Shown piece after piece: positions 46,340 through 57,830 of a stretch of 64,000 nt of DNA; position 1 is the first letter of the stretch, and the number at the start of each line of letters is the position of its first letter. Made by a program: the position numbers and the translations under genes. The notes below the pieces were generated by a model that saw only the letters and a list, made by a program, of their open reading frames with translations, searched no databases and was not told where the DNA came from. Source of the stretch: Lytechinus pictus (taxonomy: Eukaryota; Echinodermata; Echinoidea; Temnopleuroida; Toxopneustidae); assembly GCF_037042905.1 (NCBI RefSeq), contig NC_087252.1, positions 17,501,701-17,565,700 of the forward strand, read 5' to 3'.

Positions 46340-46990
46340 TAGAAAATAAAGTTTACCCCAACATAAAAATCCAGCGAACTCAGCACGGAAAATGTCATCA
46401 AAATTGGGGGTGAATAAGAAAGCTATGTGCATTTTTAATTTTGGGCTTAATTTCACAAAACAGTTAAATGAACATCCAGGTCGGTATGAAAATTATGGGA
46501 CTGATTACGTCACCCACTCACAATTTCTTTCGTGATTCATTATATGAAAAAGGAAATGTCTTATTTTCCTCATTGTGAAACAAAGAGGAAAATAAATCTG
46601 TCGGATCCCTCGGACGTCCGCATACTCGCTATAACCTTCGCCCTCGCACCGAAGTCTCCATCACTTGACAAAGTTGAGCAGCAGCCAACGAAACGTCGCG
46701 TCGTGAACTCTCTTAGAGTTTCAACCGCTTCGCCAGACAACTGATCAACCAACTCTAAAGATTTATTTCTCCTGAATAACTCGAACCACTATGGAACTTT
46801 GTGGTTCAGTCAGGTTGGTCAATACGTTGTCGAATCTGTAAAAATTGAAATATGGTTTACTTCAACCAATAAAAGATAAAATAAATAATGAGTTAGTAAA
46901 ATCATTAACTCTCTCATTTCCATATCCCTGGGTTGTGCATATAATTTTATGGGACAAATAAGCAAAAATTTAAAATGTCATTACCTTTTA
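46340..46990. mobile_element. Inverted-repeat MITE, family A, copy 3 (interrupted)
   Basis: Internal blocks match copies 1 and 2 (for example AACATCCAGGTCGGTATG against ACATCATGGTCGGTATAC). The element is interrupted by a GC-richer insertion at about 46588-46770, and its outer ends are diverged. Confidence 0.6.
46588..46770. mobile_element. GC-rich insertion with inverted ends
   Basis: AAATAAATCT opens and AGATTTATTT closes a GC-rich block containing GAAACGTCGCGTCGTGAAC. It splits family-A copy 3, which resumes on either side. Both strands are open for about 60 codons without a recognisable product. Confidence 0.5.
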
Positions 46991-47317
46991 TTGAACAATC
47001 CTAATCCCATTCTACACCTATCCACCGGGTCCTGACAATGACTTCTATATTTTGAGCAGGTTTTCTATACTTGATAAAATTATGGTTAACGTAACAATTT
47101 TCCATAATTAAAATAAAATCCATAATTATTTAACCCTAAAACATTCTTCTAAAATTAAATGTCATGATTATGAATAATATGATTAATAAACTACATATAT
47201 TTCTGAACATTTTCTTGTGGAATTCATTACATAAACACATTAATTATACATGATGCAGAGGCGGATGTACCTTTTACCAAAGAGGGGGGGGGGGGGCTTT
47301 CCATGGGCAGTCATTCA
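46991..47317. other. Unassigned DNA
   Basis: A GGCGGATGTACC segment and a G12 run (47285-47296) suggest the end of another non-autonomous element. No gene. Confidence 0.4.
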
Positions 47318-48093
47318 TTTTATTTATTTATTTATCTTGCTCATTCAACAAAAGTTGATATTCCATGACGCCCTGGATAACAAACGATACAACTATATAC
47401 AATTAAAATCAATCAATGGTGATAATGTATATCCAGTCATCAGTTCATATGATATTGTTAAAATACAGACGTATAAAGTTACAACAGCATTATATAAAGT
47501 AATACATAAAAAGAGATGATAGTTAAAAACATCAGTCCTGAAAGGGGAATTGGTATTGCATCCCAGTTGATCGGCCTAGGCAAGATTGAGGAAATGTCTT
47601 TTAACAGAAAGTTTGACATTATTTGGGGTTTTAACATTTTTAACACTTTGGGGGAGTCTATTCCATAGAACGCTTGCATCATAACATAAAGCAGTTTCAC
47701 AATAATCGGTACGGCCATGATGAGCACTTTGTCGAGTATTTGCATTATGAACTTTAGATATTTCTTTGAAAACATTTTTAAAACAATCTGCTGATAAGTT
47801 ATGAAGGCATTTGTAAATAAATATACACCTGAGGTATTCTACTATTTTCTTTAAAGGCATCTATATTAAACGTCTAAACATTTCATTAGAGGGGGTTTAC
47901 ATATACAGTTTAAAATAAGTCTTGATGCCTTATTTTGCAATTTAGTCAACTTATCAATTTGAGCTAAATAACTATTCCCCCAAATTTCGCAACAGTAATC
48001 CATTTGTGTTTGAATGAGGCATACATATAATAATTTCATTGAAGCGTCATCAGCATATGGTTTGACTCTTCTGAGCATGGCAAGTCCTGCAAA
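47318..48093 (-). mobile_element. CR1/Rex-like LINE, 3' part
   Basis: The minus strand encodes the C-terminal end of a LINE ORF2. KLLYVCLIQTQMDYCCEIWG and DKLTKLQNKASRLILNC lie at 47866-48078, and NTRQSAHHG and LWNRLPQSVKN at 47576-47860. A 3' UTR and a tail of AAATA-type repeats follow near 47318-47335, the usual end of CR1-like elements. It is cut at 48093 by the LTR of the BEL element. A nearly identical 356-bp stretch (47738-48093) recurs on the other side at 56600-56955. Confidence 0.8.
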
Positions 48094-49559
48094 TGGATCG
48101 TCGAAGACTACGAAATAACAGAGGCTAGGAAAGCCGCTTTAAATTGGATAGTTAGGCAGGCTCACTACCGTGTATTATTCAATCTGTATAAACATAAGAA
48201 AACGAAGTGGATCATAAATATATGTCCAATGCTTTGACAAAAATAAATGTTTTCATAATATTCCCAAAATTGTCATCTCTTTTAAACAATAAGGAATATA
48301 AATCTAATTATCATTCATATCAGGTGTATAGAACGAATATATATAAACAAATATCCGAGTTTTCCTCGATAGAAAAACCAGTTTAAAATTTGTCCATTTT
48401 CTTTAACGTCTTGAAAAAGACTAACTTAAATACATGCATACATATTTGCAATAAATCAAAGTGAACTGCTTAAATATATACCTTTAAATCAACTTTGCGT
48501 TCCCACTTAGTAATTTCTATATTCTGAACAAAATTACCTTAAAAGGTAAACAGACAGCAAACTTGTCTGCTAACTTCAGCTTATATCCAAATAAGTCCGG
48601 TAAGAAATAAATTACCAAGGTGTTTAATTATTATTTATCCCAATTTTGACATTATCAGAAAAATCTAAAATATAGACCGAAAGCTTTCTTTAGCTAGCGG
48701 TTGCACACTAAAATTGAATGTGCGAAAAACGGAACGAGTGACCCTGACATGACCTTGCACATAATTAAGCCTCGTTCGTATGAAAAACTTCTGACCAAAA
48801 ATTGTCTTAACAAGTCAAAATTATTTTGGTTACAAACGCACAAATTCTTAAAGTGCTTTATAAATGTTTACTCAAATATATCTGACTGAATATAATTAAA
48901 TGCAAACAAATCACGCAATTTAAAGACCACGCCCATACACGCACGATTCGTGCCATCAAGCTCCTAAAATTCACCTTTGTTCATTTCATAAGCTTAATTT
49001 TCCTTTAACTCATACTACTTTACTTTTCTTGAAATAATCTATTAAAAGCTTTTATTTAGTTTCACAACTTCACTCTTCTCATAAAGTACAACTAACCTCC
49101 TAATTAAGTGTGCATAGCTAATCGCGTTCATTTCACATCCACTGATTGTACATTACACATATCTATGGCGTTCATTACACATACTGCGTGTTCATTACAG
49201 TTCAAGTATCTGCATACGATTTTTAATGCACTTTTTCTGCTCATTCACTGAAAAATATCTCTAGCTTTTAGCACCTCCAAAAAATATAACATTTCTGTCA
49301 TCAAACTTACTTCTTGGGCGGCATTTCCCAGTCAACATCAAGTAAAACAAGATAATTTCATTTTCAAGCGTCCCTTCTCCCTGTTCTCTGCAAACTAACA
49401 ACGTGGCATCTGCGAAATGCATATTCATGAGCAGAATTACATTACTTACGAAAGCTTCAGGGTAGCACCAAAGTGACAAATTAAACCTTGAAAATACATA
49501 TAATAAAAATGTGAAAGAAAAAGACAAATTCATAATTTTAAGGTTTGTTCAGCAAACCA
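48094..49559 (-). repeat. 3' LTR of the BEL/Pao element
   Basis: 1466 bp, reading TGGTTTGCTGAACAAACC at its minus-strand start and ending GACGATCCA. It matches 55131-56599 except for a handful of substitutions and small indels. The 62- and 90-codon ORFs inside both LTRs are not genes. Confidence 0.9.
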
Positions 49560-49825
49560 TCCTCCCCCCGCCAACAGTAGCGGAAAAGAGCTAAAATTCT
49601 CCTGACTGAATGAATTCTGTAATTATTATTTTATTTTATTTTTGTTTACAGACCAGATGAAAAATATTCAAGTTTTGCACCGACATAAAATTCAGGAGTA
49701 TCAAAAGCAACTTTCTTTCAAAAAATTCAAATTTTGCACCGACAAAAATTCAGGAGTATCACAAGCAACTTTCTTTCCTCAATGGCATTGAAAAACCAAA
49801 ACACAATTTATGAACTCCATATTGT
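49560..49825 (-). other. BEL element 3' untranslated region with polypurine tract
   Basis: The minus strand next to the 3' LTR reads GGCGGGGGGAGGA (49560-49572), a polypurine tract that would prime plus-strand DNA synthesis. Further in, a segment of about 55-60 bp is repeated twice (around 49670-49780, TTTTGCACCGACA..AGCAACTTTCTTTC). Confidence 0.7.
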
Positions 49826-50705
49826 CTACTCCTCATACCCTTCTGCCGGATATATTACAACAATCTTCGAAATCGGCCGCTTATAATCAGTACCTTTAGA
49901 TTGTACTTTAACTGTTCGAACTTTCCCATCAGTCCCAGGATACACTTGGATAACTTTACCCAATGTCCACTTTCCTCGAACTGCATTAGGGTCAGAGAGT
50001 ATAACCACGTCATCGATTCGGACGTTCCTTCTGTCACTGTTCCATTTTCGTCGTGGCACCAGTAGTGGAAAGACGTCCCGCATCCAACTCTTCCAGTACG
50101 CGTCGACGATTCGCTGGACAAACTCAAAGCGATGTCTCGGGTTCTTCGTCTCTCTGAAGGGTCCTTGAGGGACTGCGCTCGAAGATCTTCCAAGCAAAAG
50201 ATCGTTTGGACACAGATATGCTCCATCATCGGGATCATTCGGAGTTCTTCCGATAGGGCGCTGGTTGACGAGATTTGCGACCTCTTGGAGACATGTATGC
50301 AACTCAAAGGGTGTGACCAGTTGATCCCCGACTGCTTTCTTCAAGGCGATCTTGCAACTTTTAACTAACGCTTCAGCACATCCATTGTGATGCGGTGCAG
50401 ATGGAGTGGTGAACTTCCATGTCGTTCCTCTCTCGGCGCAGAAGTCCTTTAACTCCTCATAGCTCCAACCTCTCACCATCTCCCGTAACTCTCTTTCTGC
50501 CCCTACGAATTGTGTACCGTTGTCACTTAGCAGTAATGCAGGCTGACCCCGCACAGCAAAGAATCTTCGTAGTACCTGCATGAACTCCATGGATGAGCAA
50601 TCAACGGCCACTTCAAGATGTACCGCTCTTGTATTCAGGCAGGTGAAGAGGACCCCATAGTGCTTGGCGGTCTTGTTCCTTCCAACTTTGACTGATATCG
50701 GTCCA
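49826..50705 (-). pseudogene. BEL/Pao integrase core and C-terminal domain (out of frame with gag-pol)
   Basis: This frame carries the rve integrase core: the second acidic residue in LLLSDNGTQF and the catalytic Glu in HHNGCAEALVKS. A DUF5641-type C-terminal domain follows (WKSWMRDVFPLL..NVRIDDVV..GKVIQVYPG), ending at 49826. The first catalytic Asp lies in the upstream frame (VDY), and the frames switch at about 50703-50710 where one base is missing in a short T run on the minus strand. The M at 50611 is not a biological start. The break separates catalytic residues, so this copy should make no working integrase unless the base is a sequencing error or the frame is shifted. Confidence 0.85.
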
Positions 50706-53700
50706 AATAGTCGACAGATGAGAAGTGAAACGGTGGTGTATATGGGGCAACTCTCTCATCTGGTAGATCAGACATGACTTGTGACTCAACCTGATGCTCC
50801 ATGCGTCGGCAAATCACACACCTATACTTTACAGTCTTAGCCAGTTTATGAATTTTCAGGATCCAGTATTGACGTCGAACCTTCGCTGCAGTAGCTGCCA
50901 CGCCTCCGTGTCCTAGCTGATGCATATGTCTCGTTATCAGCACTGATACCCAAGCTCCATGTGGCAGCAGAGCAGGGTGTTTGTGCTCATAAGAAATCAG
51001 AGCCTTGTCTAGTCGCCCTCCAACTCTGATAATTCCCTCGTTGTCTATAAAAGGGCTGAGAGTCTTGAATTCTCCACTCTGTACACGTTGATACAAGGAA
51101 CTCTGGGCTTCCTTAATTAGAAAGTGTTCAGCTTTCTGCAACTGAGTTGTCGATAAGTTTCCATCTCCAAGATTGACATTAGACTTTGCCCGAAGTACAG
51201 CTTTGAGCTTGTCGATGAACTTTAAAACATAAGCCGTTACTCGGATCAGTTTTTTCCAGCTGGAGAATCTCTTGACATCGATCACATCATTGTTCTTGAC
51301 TGAGATATGATTAACCCTTCGTCGTTCTGCTTCAATCTCAGTCTCTGCTTCTGGAATAGCCTTTTCTGACGGCCATTCCTCGTAAGATCTGTACAAGAAC
51401 GCAGGTCCTTGTTTCCATCTTTCTGAGAGCTTCCTTACTGGCAGGCCCCTGGAGACGTCATCTGCTGGGTTCAGCTCTCCGGGAACATACTTCCATTGTG
51501 CAGGGTTGGTATAACTTTGGATTTCTCCAATCCTTGCTGCGACGAATGGCTTAAATCTCCTACCCTCACTTCGAATCCAGGAGAGGGCAATCATGCTATC
51601 AGTCATGAAGATGATCTTTTCAGGCTTCAGACTCAGTTCTTTTATCACTGTTGTGTAGACTCTTGAAGCCATTACTGCCGCCTGAAGTTCAAGTCTAGGC
51701 ACAGTCATCTTTTTCAGGGGAGCAACTCGAGATTTGGCAACTACAAATCTAACAGCATATTTACCATTTTCCAGCTTCCACTGCAAATACACACAGACTC
51801 CAAATGCTACCTCAGATGCATCAGCAAATATGCACAGTGAAGGGTGACCAACAGCCATTGGTGGAGTCAGGCATCTCTCATATTTGATATCATTCAAGTC
51901 CTGCATCTCTTTCATGAATGTCACCCACCACTCCTGTAGATCGGGAGGCAGAAGTTCATCCCAATCATATCCTCTTTGCCACAACTGCTGCATTCCAATC
52001 TTTGCACGAACTAGAAAGGGGGCAGCAAATCCTATCGGATCAAATATTCGTGCAATTCTACTCAGAATCTTCCTTTTGGTAAGTACACTCGATTCTTCTT
52101 TTCCATCATTAGGAAAACTGCTGACTGTGTCCTTCAGTTTGTAGAAGAACATATCTTGCTGGTTGTCCCATGCTATTCCCAGCACTTTGTCTTCCAAGGC
52201 GGCTTCGATGATTTTTGTTTTACCTTCCTTCTTACTTTCTCCTCTCAAAGCTTCGTTGCTGGTCCAGCCTTTAACTTTAAAGCCACCTTCCAAAAGTACT
52301 TGATCAATTTCACTTGTCAGCTGCTCTGCTTCGCCTACATCTCTCACCGAGTCACATATGTCGTCCATGTAGACACTCTCCTTCAGTACCTGTGCTGCTT
52401 TCGGATATCTAGCCTCTGCTGCTTCTGCTGTCATCCTGAGTGCCAACTGGGCCATAGCTGGTGCTGGCTTGTCGCCAAATGTAACAACTTTCATAATGTA
52501 AACATCTGGCTTTTTATCAGTCTCCATATCTCGCCACAGGTACCGATGTACATTCATATCTCTCTCAGGAATTGAGACCCTGTGATACATCTTAGAAATG
52601 TCACCACAAAATCCTACTTCATTCATCCGGAATCTCAGCAACACTCCAAGCAGATCATTGAGAAGATCTGGACCCTTTAGCCAATAGTCATTTAAGCAAT
52701 GGCCCTGATATGATGAAGACGAATTGAAGACGATGCGTACAGGGGTACTTCTCTTCTCAGGCCGGAGAACAGCGTGGTGGGAAATGTAGTGAACAGGACC
52801 CTCGTACTGATCTACTTCATTCTCTGTTAACTTTCGTGCAAATCCATTCTCTATCAGTTCCCTCATTTGTTTTCTATATGCATCTGCATGGTCTGGGTTT
52901 CGAGCTAGTCTTTTCTCAGTCGAACACAGTACCTTCTCTGCTTGTGCTCGATTGTTAGGAAGTAGGTTGGGATCCTTTCTCCATGGATAAGCAATCTCCC
53001 ACTTGTTTCCAACCTTTCTACTAGACTCTCTGATAATCTGCTCCTCAACCTTCTCCTGTTTGCTCAAAGGGCTTGGCTCACAATGGCAGGAACTAGACTG
53101 CACCCCCATAGATTCTGAGCTCCAGAAATCGGTCAAGTCAATTGGGGATGTCAACTTCACATGCAGCACATTCATCCTATCATTCCTTCTTTTGGGAGCA
53201 CCAAAGATGACCCAGCCCAGTGGGGATTTTCGGGCTGCTAACTGTCCCTTCTCTCTCGTTTCACCAAGATGCATCTTTGGGTAGTCAATACCTATGAGAA
53301 GATGAACTGACCCACTTCCTCTGCGTAGATCCTCAGACTTCAGATTAAACTGCTTGGAAATTTCATTCATCTTCACTTGTGCAATATTTTCACTGATACA
53401 GGGTAATGCCACTGCTGCTAAAGAATGAATGGCATTGGTAGAGAGGGACCTCACTTTTATCTGATACTGTTTGGTTTTCATCTGCTCTTGCTCTCCACCA
53501 ACCTTAGTGATTGTGATATTTATGTTGCTTCCCTTCAGATTCATCTCCTTAGCAACAGACATCTTGATGAGGCTTACTTGAGCTCCAGAGTCTAAGAGCA
53601 CATTTCCCTTACAGACTGCTCCTTGTTGCCCCAGGATCTCCGCTGTAACTACGGGTAACAGTGCCTCAGATTTGCCCGCAAAGGCGACATCTACATTTCC

Positions 53701-55023
53701 ACCTCGGACCTCTGTTGAAGCATGAAGGAGGGGGTGGTGGAAGTACTTGCATGGTTCTCCGGCAGTAGTTTCACTACATCGACGTTTCCGTTTACAGTTT
53801 GACATTCTGTGATCCTTACCAGCCTTCTTTAGACAGCTAAAACAGGCATGATGATCCTTGAGTAGCTTCAGTCTCTCGGATTGTGACATGGCTAAAAACT
53901 TACGACACTGATCAAGCCAATGTGATGATGTTTCACAGAGACAGCATTTGTGAAATAACCTCTGGACTTTGTTTTCCTGGCTGGCTACTGTCTTCCCGAC
54001 TAGATGTACACCACTTGACTTCGAATCACTTCGGACTGGGGCCGAAGCTCTCATCCTTGACTTCAGTTCAACTGTAAGCCATGTCAGAAACATTTCAAAG
54101 CTTGCCTTGCCACTTGCCTCTTGATGCCTAAACCACACCAGTCGGTCTTCCGGGCTTAGCTTCTTTTCCATTATGGCAAGCATATGCCTATTGTTCAAAT
54201 TTCCTGGCTGGTTGATTTCCATGAGGGTATTGTAACTCCTCCGAACGAGATGCACAAACTCACAAAATCTTTCATCTTCTCCGCTTTTGAGTGGTTTGAC
54301 TTTTGAGATGTCATTGATTATAGCGTCGGCAACAAAGCGCTCATCTCCATATATCATGTCCAACTGTTCCCATGCTGCTTGGTAGTTATGCCCAATTCCT
54401 TTAATCAACTGCAAGGGTTTGCTCTGTAAACATGACCTCAGAATCATTAGGGCATCTCTATCCTCATACTGTCTGCCAACAGCATGTAAAAAATCTGCCT
54501 TGAAAATGCAGTAATCACGGATGTTGCCATCAAAGGTGGGAAGTTTAGGCCTTTCCATCCTATAAACAGATCCTGTCATTCTCCTTCCTGCTTCAGGAGG
54601 CTGATTTGTCTGTCTTGGTGACTGATCTTGCTGTTCATCTGCTGATAAAGTTGTTTCCATACTCTGATGGCTTGTCGATGCTCTAAGATGATGCTCTTGG
54701 AGCTGCTGTGCTTCTCTGTGGCTCTCATTATCTTTGCAATAGTCTCTTTCAAGGATCTGCAGCTTCAAAAATGAATTGTGGCACTCTTCCATCCACAACT
54801 CTTCTCTTTCAAATTCCTCGTCATCCTCTAGCACTTCCGAATAACTGTCATGCTTATTTTGTAAATCCTCAAAAGCACCAGCATACTGTGCAAACGATTC
54901 CTGAACTTCTGGAACAGGTCGCTCTCCATCGATCAAGCTGTGAAGGGCCTTTCCAAACCTGGACAACTTGGCTTTTGCCCCTCTCCGCTGCAGGCGCAGA
55001 TTCTTAACCTTCTCGGCTGACAT
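50635..55023 (-). CDS. BEL/Pao gag-pol polyprotein, broken in integrase
   Basis: 1462 residues. Order: gag-like DUF1759 region (about 155-330); zinc knuckles (CCLCETSSHWLDQC near 360 and CFSCLKKAGKDHRMSNC near 394); retropepsin-type aspartic protease with DSGA near 477; reverse transcriptase with CGDISKMYH (about 806) and YMDD (about 885); Pao-type RNase H (FADAS about 1067, RLELQ about 1110, TDSMIALSW about 1141); and the integrase HHCC zinc domain (HMHQLGHGG about 1365, CVIC about 1402). The frame then shifts just inside the integrase core and runs about 25 wrong residues to a stop. All RT, RNase H and protease catalytic motifs look intact. The ATG at 55023 lies about 107 bp inside the 5' LTR. 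Confidence 0.92.
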   Translation of the reverse strand: MSAEKVKNLRLQRRGAKAKLSRFGKALHSLIDGERPVPEVQESFAQYAGAFEDLQNKHDSYSEVLEDDEEFEREELWMEECHNSFLKLQILERDYCKDNESHREAQQLQEHHLRASTSHQSMETTLSADEQQDQSPRQTNQPPEAGRRMTGSVYRMERPKLPTFDGNIRDYCIFKADFLHAVGRQYEDRDALMILRSCLQSKPLQLIKGIGHNYQAAWEQLDMIYGDERFVADAIINDISKVKPLKSGEDERFCEFVHLVRRSYNTLMEINQPGNLNNRHMLAIMEKKLSPEDRLVWFRHQEASGKASFEMFLTWLTVELKSRMRASAPVRSDSKSSGVHLVGKTVASQENKVQRLFHKCCLCETSSHWLDQCRKFLAMSQSERLKLLKDHHACFSCLKKAGKDHRMSNCKRKRRCSETTAGEPCKYFHHPLLHASTEVRGGNVDVAFAGKSEALLPVVTAEILGQQGAVCKGNVLLDSGAQVSLIKMSVAKEMNLKGSNINITITKVGGEQEQMKTKQYQIKVRSLSTNAIHSLAAVALPCISENIAQVKMNEISKQFNLKSEDLRRGSGSVHLLIGIDYPKMHLGETREKGQLAARKSPLGWVIFGAPKRRNDRMNVLHVKLTSPIDLTDFWSSESMGVQSSSCHCEPSPLSKQEKVEEQIIRESSRKVGNKWEIAYPWRKDPNLLPNNRAQAEKVLCSTEKRLARNPDHADAYRKQMRELIENGFARKLTENEVDQYEGPVHYISHHAVLRPEKRSTPVRIVFNSSSSYQGHCLNDYWLKGPDLLNDLLGVLLRFRMNEVGFCGDISKMYHRVSIPERDMNVHRYLWRDMETDKKPDVYIMKVVTFGDKPAPAMAQLALRMTAEAAEARYPKAAQVLKESVYMDDICDSVRDVGEAEQLTSEIDQVLLEGGFKVKGWTSNEALRGESKKEGKTKIIEAALEDKVLGIAWDNQQDMFFYKLKDTVSSFPNDGKEESSVLTKRKILSRIARIFDPIGFAAPFLVRAKIGMQQLWQRGYDWDELLPPDLQEWWVTFMKEMQDLNDIKYERCLTPPMAVGHPSLCIFADASEVAFGVCVYLQWKLENGKYAVRFVVAKSRVAPLKKMTVPRLELQAAVMASRVYTTVIKELSLKPEKIIFMTDSMIALSWIRSEGRRFKPFVAARIGEIQSYTNPAQWKYVPGELNPADDVSRGLPVRKLSERWKQGPAFLYRSYEEWPSEKAIPEAETEIEAERRRVNHISVKNNDVIDVKRFSSWKKLIRVTAYVLKFIDKLKAVLRAKSNVNLGDGNLSTTQLQKAEHFLIKEAQSSLYQRVQSGEFKTLSPFIDNEGIIRVGGRLDKALISYEHKHPALLPHGAWVSVLITRHMHQLGHGGVAATAAKVRRQYWILKIHKLAKTVKYRCVICRRMEHQVESQVMSDLPDERVAPYTPPFHFSSVDYLDRYQSKLEGTRPPSTMGSSSPA

Positions 55024-55130
55024 ATTTCTTAAAGACTTCTGATCCCTGATGTAAAGAGTCGTCAGATCCAGACAGCAGACTACTTGTGGTGACCATCAGC
55101 CCTCTTCCCAGATGAAAGAAATTGAATTGT

Positions 55131-56599
55131 TGGATCGTCGAAGACTACGAAATAACAGAGGCTAGGAAAGCCGCTTTAAAATGGATAGTTAGGCAGGCTC
55201 ACTACCGTGTATTATTCAATCTGTATAAACATAAGAAAACGAAGTGGATCATAAATATATGTCCAATGCTTTGACAAAAATAAATGTTTTCATAATATTC
55301 CCAAAATTGTCATCTCTTTTAAACAATAAGGAATATAAATCTAATTATCATTCATATCAGGTGTATAGAACGAATATATATAAACAAATATCCGAGTTTT
55401 CCTCGATAGAAAAACCAGTTTAAAATTTGTCCATTTTCTTTAACGTCTTGAAAAAGACTAACTTAAATACATGCATACATATTTGCAATAAATCAAAGTG
55501 AACTGCTTAAATATATACCTTTAAATCAACTTTGCGTTCCCACTTAGTAATTTCTATATTCTGAACAAAATTACCTTAAAAGGTAAACAGACAGCAAACT
55601 TGTCTGCTAACTTCAGCTTATATCCAAATAAGTCCGGTAAGAAATAAATTACCAAGGTGTTTCATTATTATTTATCCCAATTTTGACATTATCAGAAAAA
55701 TCTAAAATATAGACCGAAAGCTTTCTTTAGCTATAGCGGTTGCACACTAAAATTGAATGTGCGAAAAACGGAACGAGTGACCCTGACATGACCTTGCACA
55801 TAATTAAGCCTCGTTCGTATGAAAAACTTCTGACCAAAAATTGTCTTAACAAGTCAAAATTATTTTGGTTACAAACGCACAAATTCTTAAAGTGCTTTAT
55901 AAATGTTTACTCAAATATATCTGACTGAATATAATTAAATGCAAACAAATCACGCAATTTAAAGACCACGCCCATACACGCACGATTCGTGCCCATCAAG
56001 CTCCTAAAATTCACCTTTGTTCATTTCATAAGCTTAATTTTCCTTTAACTCATACTACTTTACTTTTCTTGAAATAATCTATTAAAAGCTTTTATTTAGT
56101 TTCACAACTTCACTCTTCTCATAAAGTACAACTAACCTCCTAATTAAGTGTGCATAGCTAATCGCGTTCATTTCACATCCACTGATTGTACATTACACAT
56201 ATATATGGCGTTCATTACACATACTGCGTGTTCATTACAGTTCAAGTATCTGCATACGATTTTTAATGCACTTTTTCTGCTCATTCACTGAAAAATATCT
56301 CTAGCTTTTAGCACCTCCAAAAAATATAACATTTCTGTCATCAAACTTACTTCTTGGGCGGCATTTCCCAGTCAACATCAAGTAAAACAAGATAATTTCA
56401 TTTTCAAGCGTCCCTTCTCCCTGTTCTCTGCAAACTAACAACGTGGCATCTGCGAAATGCATATTCATGAGCAGAATTACATTACTTACGAAAGCTTCAG
56501 GGTAGCACCAAAGTGACAAATTAAACCTTGAAAATACATATAATAAAAATGTGAAAGAAAAAGACAAATTCATAATTTTAAGGTTTGTTCAGCAAACCA
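55131..56599 (-). repeat. 5' LTR of the BEL/Pao element
   Basis: 1469 bp, partner of 48094-49559; on the minus strand it precedes gag-pol and would carry the promoter. Differences from the 3' LTR include a TA insertion near 55736 and an extra C near 55992. The leader at 55024-55130 should hold the primer-binding site, but I cannot assign a tRNA. Confidence 0.9.
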
Positions 56600-57830
56600 A
56601 TTTGCATTATGAACTTTAGATATTTCTTTGAAAACATTTTTAAAACAATCTGCTGATAAGTTATGAAGGCATTTGTAAATAAATATACACCTGAGGTATT
56701 CTACTATTTTCTTTAAAGGCATCTATATTAAACGTCTAAACATTTCATTAGAGGGGGTTTACATATACAGTTTAAAATAAGTCTTGATGCCTTCTTTTGC
56801 AATTTAGTCAACTTATCAATTTGAGCTAAATAACTATTCCCCCAAATTTCGCAACAGTAATCCATTTGTGTTTGAATGAGGCATACATATAATAATTTCA
56901 TTGAAGCTTCATCAGCATATGGTTTGACTCTTCTGAGCATGGCAAGTCCTGCAAATACTTTTCTACATACATATTCAACATGGTCAACATGATTGCACCA
57001 TGACAAATTAGCATTAATAATAACACCAAGACATTTAAAACTATTACACTTTTCAATTTCAATACTTTCATACTTAATACGCATATTTTAATACCTTTAG
57101 TCTTTTTAAATTCAAATGATCATATATTTGCTTTTATCAACATTTAAACATAGCTTTTTTTAACTTGATCCACCTAGCGATTGCATCAAAATCATTCTGA
57201 AATTTTTCTTGTATCTCATAAATAGACGTAGTACTTACATATAGGGTAGTATCATCAGCGTACGTTACTAACTTTCCATGATTCAAAACGTTTAACATAT
57301 CATCAATATAAATAAAAAAAAAGTAAGGGACCTAATATAGATCCTTGTGGAACTCCACGGGAAATACATCGATCATTTGATTTAGCATTTTTTATCGCAA
57401 CAAATTGTTTTATGTTATTTAGATGCCAATCAAACCATGCTAAATTAAGACAAATCACTTAAATCAATAATCTTTAATTTATTTAACAACATAGACGCAT
57501 TTACAGTATCAAAAGCAGGTTTTAAATCAATGAAGAGTGCTCCTGTAATTTGACTTTTGTCTATAGCATTTAACCAATCATCAGTTGAAAAACCGTGGGA
57601 TGATGATGTAGAATGGCCAGGTCGAAATCGAATCCGTGCTATGCCAAGAGTATTATTCGAAACCAAATAATCATATAACTGCTGATGGACAATTTTTCAA
57701 AGATCTTGCTGTAGTCGGTAAAATAGAAATTGGTCGAAAATTGCAAACAGAAGTAAATTCACCTTCTGAAAATAATTTTTAAGTCATTATGCCCATGTGT
57801 GGCCTTACCTTATGAAAAGTCAACTGGGTT
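56600..57830 (-). pseudogene. CR1/Rex-like LINE, RT domain and downstream part
   Basis: Reading leftward on the minus strand: RPISILPTTA near 57730, RFRPGHSTSSS and GALFIDLKPAFDTVN (RT motif A) at 57445-57666, VPQGSILGPLLFFIYIDD near 57330, ADDTT near 57255 (catalytic box), then FKCLGVIINANLSWCNHVDHV and the C-terminal part at 56728-57084. Several frameshifts separate these. The 5' end, with the endonuclease, is missing. The last 356 bp (56600-56955) duplicate 47738-48093 with two mismatches. Confidence 0.85.

Larger units (their letters stand above)
48094..56599 (-). mobile_element. BEL/Pao LTR retrotransposon, near full length
   Basis: Two LTRs (48094-49559 and 55131-56599) enclose a minus-strand gag-pol region. 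The LTRs start TG and end CA and differ at only about five places, so insertion was recent. The protein order gag, protease, RT, RNase H, integrase with a DUF5641-type tail is that of BEL/Pao. A purine tract (49560-49572) abuts the 3' LTR. The flanks do not share the expected 4-6-bp duplication (gcaaa against atttg). A frameshift at the start of the integrase core interrupts the polyprotein. Confidence 0.9.

Noticed and set aside
49261-49533. 90-codon ORF present twice (also 56301-56573)
   Set aside because: It is duplicated only because it lies in the two LTRs; it has no domain, and the real genes of the element are internal.
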